Of a stretch of DNA of 55,059 nt, positions 33,455 to 40,314 are shown one piece after another (within the stretch, counting starts at the first letter, position 1; every line of letters begins with the position of its first letter). A program made the position numbers and the translations under genes. The stretch spans positions 1 to 55,059 of the forward strand of contig JAJFVE010000199.1 of NCBI GenBank assembly GCA_021371965.1, given 5' to 3'. The notes under the pieces are model-generated. The model was not told the DNA's origin, did no database searches, and was given only the letters and a program-made list of their open reading frames with translations. Source of the DNA: Planctomycetaceae bacterium. Its GTDB lineage: Bacteria; Planctomycetota; Phycisphaerae; SM23-33.

Positions 33455-33782
33455 CAACCAAAAGATAGAGTCGGGGAGCATGGGCGGGACGCCCATGCCA
33501 CACAGCAAGAACATGGGCGAGACGCCCGTGCTACGCCAGGGGGTGCCACGCACAACTCCGTTGTGCGTGTCCCCGTCCGTGACCCGGCGCGGAATGTTCG
33601 GCGCATTGGCGCGAATCGGCGCCGCCGCTGCCCTGGCCGCAGCCGGCGCTGCCGTCAGCGTGTTTCGAGACACTGATGGCCAGTCGTGCGTCAACCGCGG
33701 TCTCTGCCGCGGCTGCGGCGTCTTTAGCAATTGCGGCCTGCCCGCCGCACTATCGGCCAAACAGGCGGGAGTGAAATCGTGA
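33447..33782 (+). CDS. Small Tat-signal Cys-rich protein with repeat-derived N-terminus
   Basis: The 111-residue product has a twin-arginine motif only at residues about 47-53 (VTRRGMFGAL), followed by a hydrophobic segment. It ends in a compact cysteine cluster (CVNRGLCRGCGVFSNCGLPAA) that could hold one Fe-S cluster or disulfides. Residues about 11-43 are coded by three palindromic repeats (33477-33573), pushing the Tat signal far from the N-terminus, which may hinder export. An internal start near the Tat motif is possible. It overlaps its neighbours on both sides and seems a small electron-transfer partner of the polyferredoxin. Confidence 0.7.
   Translation: MPDNQKIESGSMGGTPMPHSKNMGETPVLRQGVPRTTPLCVSPSVTRRGMFGALARIGAAAALAAAGAAVSVFRDTDGQSCVNRGLCRGCGVFSNCGLPAALSAKQAGVKS
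33477..33573. repeat. Three palindromic repeats within the 5' end of the small Tat gene
   Basis: Two GCATGGGCGGGACGCCCATGC-type units (33477-33501 and 33511-33533) and one GTGCCACGCACAAC...GTTGTGC unit (33541-33573) are consecutive. They belong to the families at 29093-29192 and 8081-8225 respectively. All are read through in frame. Confidence 0.88.
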
Positions 33783-34378
33783 GCTCGCCCGCCGACAACA
33801 AACCCACCCGCCGCGGCGCATTGGGCGTGCTCGTGCGCATTGCCGGCGCCGTCGGCCTGGGCGCTGCAGTAGTGTCCATCGGCCGCTGGAGCGGCCGCGC
33901 ATCCGCCGCGCAGCGGACGGTCTGGCAGCTCGATCCACACAAGTGCATCCAGTGCGGGCGATGCGCCACCAGTTGCGTGCTGACGCCCTCTGCCGTCAAG
34001 TGTGTGCACGCCTTCGCCATGTGCGGTTACTGCGAACTATGCACCGGGTATTTTCCGCCCGAGCCGTACGACCTGAACACGGCCGCCGAAAACCAGCTTT
34101 GCCCCACCGGGGCCATTCAGCGCAGCTACATCGAAGACCCGTATTACGAATACATCATCGACGAGAAGCTTTGCATCGGCTGCGGCAAGTGCGTCAAAGG
34201 CTGCGCGGCCTTCGGCAACGGGTCGCTGTTCATGCAGGTGCGGCACGACCGGTGCCTCAACTGCAACCAGTGCGCCATCGCCGCCGCCTGCCCCGCCGGT
34301 GCGTATCGCCGCGTCAGCGCCGACAAGCCGTATCTGCTTAAGGACCGCTCCGAAAACGCGAAGGAGTCGTCTTCATGA
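33779..34378 (+). CDS. Tat-exported polyferredoxin (NapG-like)
   Basis: The 199-residue protein has a Tat signal (NKPTRRGALGVLVRIAG) and several [4Fe-4S] motifs: CIQCGRCATSCVLTP, CGYCELC, CIGCGKCVKGC and CLNCNQCAIAAACPAG. The order resembles NapG/MauM-type ferredoxins that accept electrons from NapH at the outer face of the membrane. GTG 33779 overlaps the previous stop as GTGA, and its own stop overlaps the NapH-like gene (ATGA). The final acceptor is unknown; no periplasmic nitrate reductase is encoded here. Confidence 0.9.
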   Translation: MSSPADNKPTRRGALGVLVRIAGAVGLGAAVVSIGRWSGRASAAQRTVWQLDPHKCIQCGRCATSCVLTPSAVKCVHAFAMCGYCELCTGYFPPEPYDLNTAAENQLCPTGAIQRSYIEDPYYEYIIDEKLCIGCGKCVKGCAAFGNGSLFMQVRHDRCLNCNQCAIAAACPAGAYRRVSADKPYLLKDRSENAKESSS

Positions 34379-35655
34379 GATGCTGGCCGCTGGCTATTGT
34401 GATCGTGCTGACCCTTGCGGGCGCTGCCGTGGCCGCCGAGCGGTTTCCACCGCCGGAGTTCACCAACCACGTCCTGCCGACGACGGCCGTGCCGCCCGGG
34501 CATAGCGTGCTCTTCGATGTGATCTACCTCGCCGCGCTGGCGGTCGCGTTGGCGCTGGCGGCGATGTTCGTGCACGTGCTTCGCAGTCGCATGGCGATCG
34601 TGCTGCTTATGGTCGCGTCGCTGGCGTACTTCGGCTGGTTCTACGGCGGGTGCCTCTGCCCCGTCGGGGCGGTGCAGAATGTCGCGCAGGCGCTGGGGCA
34701 GGGCGCGATCGTGCCGGTGCTGGTCGTGGCCGTGTTCCTGTTGCCGCTGATCGTCGCGCTCTTCGTCGGCCGCGCGTTCTGCGGCGGCGTCTGCCCGCTG
34801 GGCGCCATTCAGGACCTCGTGGTGCTTCACCCACTCCGCGTGCCAAGTTGGCTCGACGGCGCACTGGGCCTGCTGCGCTACGCGTACCTCGGCCTGGCGG
34901 TGCTGGCGGCCGCCACCGGCAGCGCGTACCTGATCTGCGAGTACGACCCGTTCCTGGGATTGTTCCGCCTGGCTGGTCCACTGACGATGGTGATCGCGGG
35001 CCTGTCGCTGCTGGCGATGGGCACGTTCCTGGCCCGACCGTACTGCCGCTGGCTCTGCCCGTATGGGCTGATGCTCAGTTGGGCGTCGCGCTTCAGCCAG
35101 CGGCGCGTGAAGATCGCCCCAACGCAGTGCGTCAAGTGCCGCCTGTGCGAAGACTCCTGCCCCGTGGGCGCGATCCAGACGCCTAATGATGACCACCCCA
35201 TCCCGCGCCACCAAGGCCGCGGCGTGCTGGCGGCCATGCTCGTGCTCCTGCCGGTGCTCATCGCCGGCGGGGCGGCTGCGGGCAGAGTGATGGCTCCAAC
35301 GCTCGCCCGACTTGACGCCACCGTGCGCGTGGCCGAGCGGCTGGACGCCGAGGCCTCCGGCGCCGCTACCGGCACGACCGAAGCCGGCGACGCCTTCCGC
35401 GCCACCGGCCGGCCCGTCAAGGAACTGCAAACCGCTGCGGCCGCCCTGCGCGAAAAGTTCCTGCTGGGCTCGACGCTTTTTGGCGCGTTCATGGGCCTGG
35501 CGATCGGCGGCAGACTCGTGGGGCTCTGCCGCCGCAAGACCCGCACCGGCTACGAAGCCGACAAAGCCTCGTGCCTGGCCTGCGGACGGTGCCTGAAATA
35601 CTGCCCCGTGGGACGCACAGCCCCCGCCGCGCCGGACGGAGGTGACGCGCCATGA
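34375..35655 (+). CDS. NapH/NosR-like membrane Fe-S protein
   Basis: This 426-residue protein has a signal-like first segment and about five or six membrane helices. Membrane-side CxxxCP motifs occur at GGCLCPVGA, GRAFCGGVCPLGAIQDL and ARPYCRWLCPYGLM, as in NapH, NosR and CcoG. Two ferredoxin motifs follow, CVKCRLCEDSCPVGA and CLACGRCLKYCPVG, the latter at the C-terminus after two more helices. It probably oxidises quinol or takes cytoplasmic electrons and passes them across the membrane to the exported polyferredoxin. Overlaps on both sides (ATGA) show strict coupling. Confidence 0.9.
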   Translation: MRCWPLAIVIVLTLAGAAVAAERFPPPEFTNHVLPTTAVPPGHSVLFDVIYLAALAVALALAAMFVHVLRSRMAIVLLMVASLAYFGWFYGGCLCPVGAVQNVAQALGQGAIVPVLVVAVFLLPLIVALFVGRAFCGGVCPLGAIQDLVVLHPLRVPSWLDGALGLLRYAYLGLAVLAAATGSAYLICEYDPFLGLFRLAGPLTMVIAGLSLLAMGTFLARPYCRWLCPYGLMLSWASRFSQRRVKIAPTQCVKCRLCEDSCPVGAIQTPNDDHPIPRHQGRGVLAAMLVLLPVLIAGGAAAGRVMAPTLARLDATVRVAERLDAEASGAATGTTEAGDAFRATGRPVKELQTAAAALREKFLLGSTLFGAFMGLAIGGRLVGLCRRKTRTGYEADKASCLACGRCLKYCPVGRTAPAAPDGGDAP

Positions 35656-37361
35656 CCGACCCGCGCGCACTTTGGCATCCACGCCTGGCAAGGCTCGCCC
35701 TGCGCGCCGCGACAGCGTCGGCGGCCCTGGCGGCCGGCGTTGCCGTTACTGCAGCGGTGCTGCTGGCGGTCAATCACGTTCGTCTGCGGCTGGCCGACCC
35801 ACTCGACAGCCCCGAGATGAAACAGATCAAGACGCAGGTTGCCGCCGCACCCAAGGACAGCTCGCTGCGCCAGCGGCTGAGCGAGTTGGACAGCCGCCTG
35901 CGACAGGAACATTTTTCGCGGCGCGACATGCAGACGCGCGGGCTGTGGGTGCTCGCCGGCGCGATCGTCGTCTGTCTTGTCTGCGCGCACACAGCGGTAA
36001 TCTCCCGGCGGCGCCTGCCGGACCCGATGAATCATGCCTCGCCGCCGGCGAATGCGTCGGCACTGGGACGCTGGGCCATCGCAGGCTGCACCGTCTTGCT
36101 CGCCGCCGCGGCCGTGCTGGCTGGGTGGACCACGCGCCCGCCCGCGCCGCCGGCGCCGACCTGGCCGGGGCCCGCCGAACTGGCCGCCAATTGGCCCGCC
36201 TTTCGCGGCTTTGACGGATCGCCCGTCAGCCGCACCAGCGAGCCGCCGACGCCCTTTGACGTGCGGACCGGCAAAGGTGTGCTGTGGAAGACGCCCCTGC
36301 CGCTGCCGGGGCATAGCTCGCCGGTCGTCTGGGACAACCGCGTCTTCCTCACCGGCGGCACGAGCGAGAAGCGCGAAGTCTACTGCCTCGCCGCCGATGA
36401 CGGGCGGATGCTGTGGACGCAAACGGTCGGTGATATCCCGGGGCGCGAACCGCCGCCGGCGGAGATTCTCGAAGACACCGGCTGGGCCGCCCCCACGCCC
36501 GTGACCGACGGGCGATTCGTCGCAGCGATCTTTCCCAACGGCGATCTGGTCTGCTACAGCGTCGAGGGCAAGCTGGCCTGGGCGGTGAATCTCGGCACGC
36601 CGAAGAACGGCTACGGCCACGCCAGTTCGCTGGCGATGTATCATAATCTCGTGCTGGTGCAATACGATCAGGGTAGCGAGACCGATGGCCGCAGTTGCCT
36701 GCTCGCGTTCGACATCGCCACCGGCCGGCAGGCGTACCGGCGCCCGCGTAGCGTCGGGCAGTCGTGGACGTCGCCGATCGTCATCGCAACGGCGGTGGGC
36801 GATCAGCTCATCACGTGCTCGAACCCATGGGTCATCGCGTACCAGCCCGCCAGCGGGACGGAACTGTGGCGCGTCAAGTGCCTAGAGGGCGATGGCGGCC
36901 CTTCGGCAGCGTACGCGGGCGGCCTCGTTCTTGCCGCCAACGAAAGCAGCATGCTCGCTGCGATTCGCCCTGACGGACAAGGCGACGTCACCGCATCGAA
37001 GCTGGCGTGGAAATACGACGAGGCCCACCACCTGCCCAACATCTGCAGCCCCGTCGCCGACGGCACGCGGGCCTACCTGCTGACAACCGAGGGGATGCTC
37101 ACATGCCTGAGCATGGCCGACGGCCGCAAGCTCTGGGAACATGACTTCAAAGAAAAGTGCATCGCGTCACCGACGCTGGCCGGCGGCCTGCTGTACATCT
37201 TCACGGAAAAAGGCGCGGTGCATGTGCTGGCAACCGCAGACGAATACCGCGAAGTATCCACCGCCGACGTAGGTGAGTCCTGTCGCACGTGTCCGGCGTT
37301 CGCGGGCGATCGAATGTTTATCCGGACGGAGAAGCATCTGCTGGCCGTGGGAAAGAATTAA
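35652..37361 (+). CDS. Membrane-anchored PQQ-like beta-propeller protein
   Basis: The 569-residue protein starts with two membrane helices (residues about 17-40 and 95-112), separated by a helical stretch with LRQRLSELDSRLRQEHF. A third hydrophobic segment lies at about 135-157. The propeller begins at NWPAFRGFDGSPVS, with blades EVYCLAADDGRMLW, LLAFDIATGRQAY and LTCLSMADGRKLWEHDF. The propeller should face the outside. A textbook Shine-Dalgarno (GGAGGTGA) precedes the ATG by 6 bases. It is the last gene of the overlapping train; its TAA stop is part of the CGCAAAGG repeat arm. Confidence 0.88.
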   Translation: MTDPRALWHPRLARLALRAATASAALAAGVAVTAAVLLAVNHVRLRLADPLDSPEMKQIKTQVAAAPKDSSLRQRLSELDSRLRQEHFSRRDMQTRGLWVLAGAIVVCLVCAHTAVISRRRLPDPMNHASPPANASALGRWAIAGCTVLLAAAAVLAGWTTRPPAPPAPTWPGPAELAANWPAFRGFDGSPVSRTSEPPTPFDVRTGKGVLWKTPLPLPGHSSPVVWDNRVFLTGGTSEKREVYCLAADDGRMLWTQTVGDIPGREPPPAEILEDTGWAAPTPVTDGRFVAAIFPNGDLVCYSVEGKLAWAVNLGTPKNGYGHASSLAMYHNLVLVQYDQGSETDGRSCLLAFDIATGRQAYRRPRSVGQSWTSPIVIATAVGDQLITCSNPWVIAYQPASGTELWRVKCLEGDGGPSAAYAGGLVLAANESSMLAAIRPDGQGDVTASKLAWKYDEAHHLPNICSPVADGTRAYLLTTEGMLTCLSMADGRKLWEHDFKEKCIASPTLAGGLLYIFTEKGAVHVLATADEYREVSTADVGESCRTCPAFAGDRMFIRTEKHLLAVGKN

Positions 37362-37389
37362 CCGCAAAGGTCGCAAAGGACGCAAAGAA
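37359..37389. repeat. CGCAAAGG 3x9 repeat arm, left side of GxxExxY gene
   Basis: The arm is three 9-base units (CGCAAAGGT, CGCAAAGGA, CGCAAAGAA) preceded by TAAC. The TAA is the stop codon of the upstream propeller gene. Its inverted partner is at 37844-37872, on the other side of the GxxExxY gene. Confidence 0.92.
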
Positions 37390-37400
37390 TCGGAGTGATA

Positions 37401-37811
37401 ATGGCAGACCCATCAAATCGGCGGACAGTTGCAGAAATCAATGCATTGAGCCGCAAGATCCTGGGTGCAGCCGTACGGGTGCATCGTGAATTGGGGCCGG
37501 GACTACTCGAGTCGGCATATGAGGCTTGCCTGGTTTACGAGTTGATCGATGCAGGACATAAAGTTGAGCGACAGAAGCCCCTGCCACTGAAATATCGAGG
37601 CGTACAACTTGACTGTGGATATCGATTGGATCTTCTCGTTGAGGATGTCATCGTGGTCGAGATAAAGGCCGTTACCGATTTTGAACCTGTGCACACAGCA
37701 CAAATGATCTCGTATCTTCGTCTTTCAGGATGCACCTTAGGACTCCTGTTGAACTTCAACAAGGAGTACATGCGAGACGGGATGAAGCGGATCGTGCTTG
37801 GATTAGAATAG
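37401..37811 (+). CDS. GxxExxY-family protein (PD-(D/E)XK nuclease-like fold)
   Basis: The 136-residue product belongs to the GxxExxY family, named for the motif seen here as GPGLLESAYEACL. The later segment DLLVEDVIVVEIKAV places Asp and Glu-x-Lys as in PD-(D/E)XK nucleases, so nuclease or nucleic-acid binding is plausible, though no member has an agreed role as far as I know. Start 37401 follows GGAG by five bases. The gene is bracketed by inverted CGCAAAGG arms ending 11 bases before and starting 33 bases after it. It interrupts otherwise functionally linked redox genes, suggesting a mobile cassette. Confidence 0.9.
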   Translation: MADPSNRRTVAEINALSRKILGAAVRVHRELGPGLLESAYEACLVYELIDAGHKVERQKPLPLKYRGVQLDCGYRLDLLVEDVIVVEIKAVTDFEPVHTAQMISYLRLSGCTLGLLLNFNKEYMRDGMKRIVLGLE

Positions 37812-37843
37812 AGGCTAGGCGCAAGAGGTTTTTCCTCAATCCT

Positions 37844-37872
37844 CCTTTGCGTCCTTTGCGACCTTTGCGGTG
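37844..37872. repeat. CGCAAAGG 3x9 repeat arm, right side of GxxExxY gene
   Basis: Reads CCTTTGCGTCCTTTGCGACC then TTTGCGGTG, the reverse complement of the arm at 37359-37389. The terminal GTG is the likely start codon of the NuoEF-like gene. Confidence 0.92.
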
Positions 37873-40200
37873 AATGATTTGGCAGATGAACTGAAATACG
37901 TTGATGAGCTAATTTCGCGGCACGGCAGGCAGCGCGAGGCGCTTATTCCGATTCTGCAGGAGTTGCAGGATCAATATCGCTATCTGCCATCGGCGGCGCT
38001 GGAGCGGATTGTCGAGCAAACGGAGATCACGGCCGCCGATGTGGCCGGCGTGTCGACCTTCTATAGACGATTCCGCCACAAGCCGGCGGGCCAGCACACT
38101 ATTGCCGTCTGCCATGGGACCGCCTGCCACATCAAGGGCGCCGGGCTGGTGACCGAGGCGCTGCGGAAAGTGTTGGGGATCGCCGAAGGCAGCAATACCG
38201 ATCCGCAAGGGCTCTTCACGCTGGACAAGGTCTCGTGCCTGGGCTGTTGCACGCTGGCGCCGGTGGTGAAGATCGACGACGTCATCTACGGCCATCAGAG
38301 CCCCGAAAGCGTTCCGGCGATGCTGAGCGACTTTCTCAGCCAAGCCGATCAGCCCGCTCGAGCCGGCAAGCGCCGCAAGGGCGGGCCGCCGCGCGGCGAG
38401 GTGCGCATCGGGATGGGCTCGTGCTGCCAGGCCCGCGGCAGCGCCAAGGTGCTGGCGGCTGTCGAAGACGCCGTGGCCGGCGCCGGCGCGCCCGCGGCAG
38501 TCAAGCGCGTCGGGTGCGTAGGCATGTGTCATCAGACCCCGCTGCTGGAGATCGTTCGCGGCGGTAAGCCCGAGGCAGTTTATGCGTGCGTTCAGAGTGA
38601 AGACGCGGCCGCCATCGTGCTGAGGCACTTCGCCCCGCGCGGACCCGTCAATCGCCTTCGCAGCGCCGCAACGGCGATGCTGGACCGCCTGCTCACCGAC
38701 GAGGCCGCCCGGCCGTTGACGCGATACTCGCTCAACGCCCGCGACGCTCACGTAGCAGACTTCCTCGGCCGCCAGATGCACCTGGCCACCGAGCACGGCG
38801 GGCAACTCGATCCACTGGATATCGACGAGTACATCGCCACCGGCGGCTTTGACGCGCTGAAGCGATGCGTGGGCGAGATGTCGAGCGGGCAGATTGTCGA
38901 CACGATCACGCGCAGCGGCCTGCGGGGGCGCGGCGGGGCAGGCTTCGCCACCGGGCGCAAGTGGGCTGCAGTCGCCGCCGGCGAAGGTCCGCGATATCTC
39001 GTCTGCAACTGCGACGAGGGCGACCCCGGCGCATTCATGGACCGCATGCTGCTGGAAAGCAGCCCCTATCGGATCATTGAAGGTGTGATGATCGCCGCCC
39101 GCGCCGTCGGCGCGGCCGAGGGCATCTTCTATATCCGCCACGAATACCCGCTTGCGGTGAAGCGTCTTTCGCAGGCGATAGAGACCTGTCGCCATCGCGG
39201 CATCCTGGGCAGCGATTTCTCGCTGAACCTGCGGATCGTCGAGGGCGGCGGAGCGTTCGTCTGCGGCGAGGAGACCGCCCTGATCGCCTCGCTCGAAGGC
39301 CGCCGCGGCATGCCGCGACTGCGCCCCCCCTACCCGAGCCAGCAGGGCCTGCACGCTCGCCCGACGCTGGTCAACAATGTCGAGACAATGGCACTGGTGC
39401 CGTGGATCATCCGCAACGGCCCCGAGGCCTTTGCCGCCATCGGCACGGCTGCCAGCAAGGGCACGAAAGTCTTCGCCCTGGCGGGCAAAGTTGCCCGCGG
39501 CGGGCTCATCGAAGTCCCGATGGGCGCGACCATCGGCCAGATCGTCAACGAGATCGGCGGCGGCGTGCTGCCCGGGCGCACGCTCAAAGCGGTGCAGATC
39601 GGCGGACCCAGCGGCGGCTGCCTCAGTGCCGAGCACCTCGACACGCCCATCGACTTCGAGGCCCTCACCGGCGCCGGGGCCATCATGGGCTCGGGCGGCC
39701 TGATCGTGCTGGACGACGAAGACTGCATGGTCGACATCGCGCGGTTCTTTTTGGATTTCACGCAGCACGAGTCGTGCGGCAAGTGCACCTTCTGCCGCGT
39801 CGGCACGCGGGCGATGCTGGACATTCTCGAGGGGCTCTGCCAAGGCCGTGCCGTCGCCGCCGACCTGGTGCGACTGGAGGAACTGGCCTACCAGGTCAAG
39901 GCCGGCAGCCTCTGCGCCCTGGGCGGCACCGCCCCCAACCCCGTGCTGACGACGCTGCGGTACTTCCGTCACGAGTACGAAGCCCACGTTGCAGGCCGCT
40001 GCCCCGCCGGGGTGTGCAAGGCCCTGATCGCCTACGCGATCAACGACAAGTGCATCGGCTGCACGCGCTGCGCCCAGCACTGCCCGGTCGGCGCGATCGA
40101 GGCTCAGCCGTACCGCCGCCACGAGATCGACAAGGAAAAGTGCATCCGCTGCGGGACCTGCAAGGGCGTCTGCCCCGTCGGCGCAGTCCAGGTGCATTAA
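37870..40200 (+). CDS. NuoE-NuoF-type fusion (HndA/HndC-like NADH-oxidising flavoprotein)
   Basis: The 776-residue protein combines domains normally in separate subunits. Residues 1-165 are NuoE/HndA-like, with [2Fe-2S] cysteines in CHGTACH and CLGCCTLAP. Residues 180-265 form a second thioredoxin-like [2Fe-2S] domain (GSCCQA, CVGMCHQTP), as in HndB. Residues 300-690 are NuoF, with the FMN loop GLRGRGGAGF, NADH-binding EGGGAFVCGEETAL and the cluster motif SCGKCTFCRVGT. The C-terminus adds two [4Fe-4S] motifs, CIGCTRCAQHCPVGA and CIRCGTCKGVCPVGA. Such proteins oxidise NAD(P)H or take part in electron bifurcation. The start GTG is part of a repeat arm and has no Shine-Dalgarno; TTG 37879 is an alternative. 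Confidence 0.93.
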   Translation: MNDLADELKYVDELISRHGRQREALIPILQELQDQYRYLPSAALERIVEQTEITAADVAGVSTFYRRFRHKPAGQHTIAVCHGTACHIKGAGLVTEALRKVLGIAEGSNTDPQGLFTLDKVSCLGCCTLAPVVKIDDVIYGHQSPESVPAMLSDFLSQADQPARAGKRRKGGPPRGEVRIGMGSCCQARGSAKVLAAVEDAVAGAGAPAAVKRVGCVGMCHQTPLLEIVRGGKPEAVYACVQSEDAAAIVLRHFAPRGPVNRLRSAATAMLDRLLTDEAARPLTRYSLNARDAHVADFLGRQMHLATEHGGQLDPLDIDEYIATGGFDALKRCVGEMSSGQIVDTITRSGLRGRGGAGFATGRKWAAVAAGEGPRYLVCNCDEGDPGAFMDRMLLESSPYRIIEGVMIAARAVGAAEGIFYIRHEYPLAVKRLSQAIETCRHRGILGSDFSLNLRIVEGGGAFVCGEETALIASLEGRRGMPRLRPPYPSQQGLHARPTLVNNVETMALVPWIIRNGPEAFAAIGTAASKGTKVFALAGKVARGGLIEVPMGATIGQIVNEIGGGVLPGRTLKAVQIGGPSGGCLSAEHLDTPIDFEALTGAGAIMGSGGLIVLDDEDCMVDIARFFLDFTQHESCGKCTFCRVGTRAMLDILEGLCQGRAVAADLVRLEELAYQVKAGSLCALGGTAPNPVLTTLRYFRHEYEAHVAGRCPAGVCKALIAYAINDKCIGCTRCAQHCPVGAIEAQPYRRHEIDKEKCIRCGTCKGVCPVGAVQVH

Positions 40201-40311
40201 CCGCAAAGGTCGCAAAGGACGCAAAGAGTGAAAGACACTGAACAAAGAAAGAGCAGGCTTGGGTTTCCTTTTTCTCCTGCCCCTTTGCGCTCTTTGCGTC
40301 CTTTGCGGTGA
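40198..40311. repeat. Complete CGCAAAGG inverted-repeat element
   Basis: Left arm 40198-40229 (TAACCGCAAAGGTCGCAAAG onward) and right arm 40283-40311 are reverse complements, with a 53-base loop. The left arm contains the stop codon of the NuoEF-like gene and the right arm ends four bases before the next ATG. It is the compact version of the element whose arms bracket the GxxExxY gene. Confidence 0.92.
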
Positions 40312-40314
40312 ACA

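Noticed and set aside
15006..37361. PQQ-dependent dehydrogenases
   Set aside because: The four PQQ-like propeller proteins lack the active-site Asp, calcium ligands and disulfide ring that I would expect in quinoprotein dehydrogenases, so I describe them only as propeller proteins.
37909..40245. 778-codon minus-strand frame
   Set aside because: Antisense shadow of the NuoEF-type gene; no recognisable motifs.
37359..40311. CGCAAAGG units as a CRISPR array
   Set aside because: The 9-base units are directly adjacent without spacers, and the arms are inverted rather than regularly spaced direct repeats. No cas genes are present in the window.
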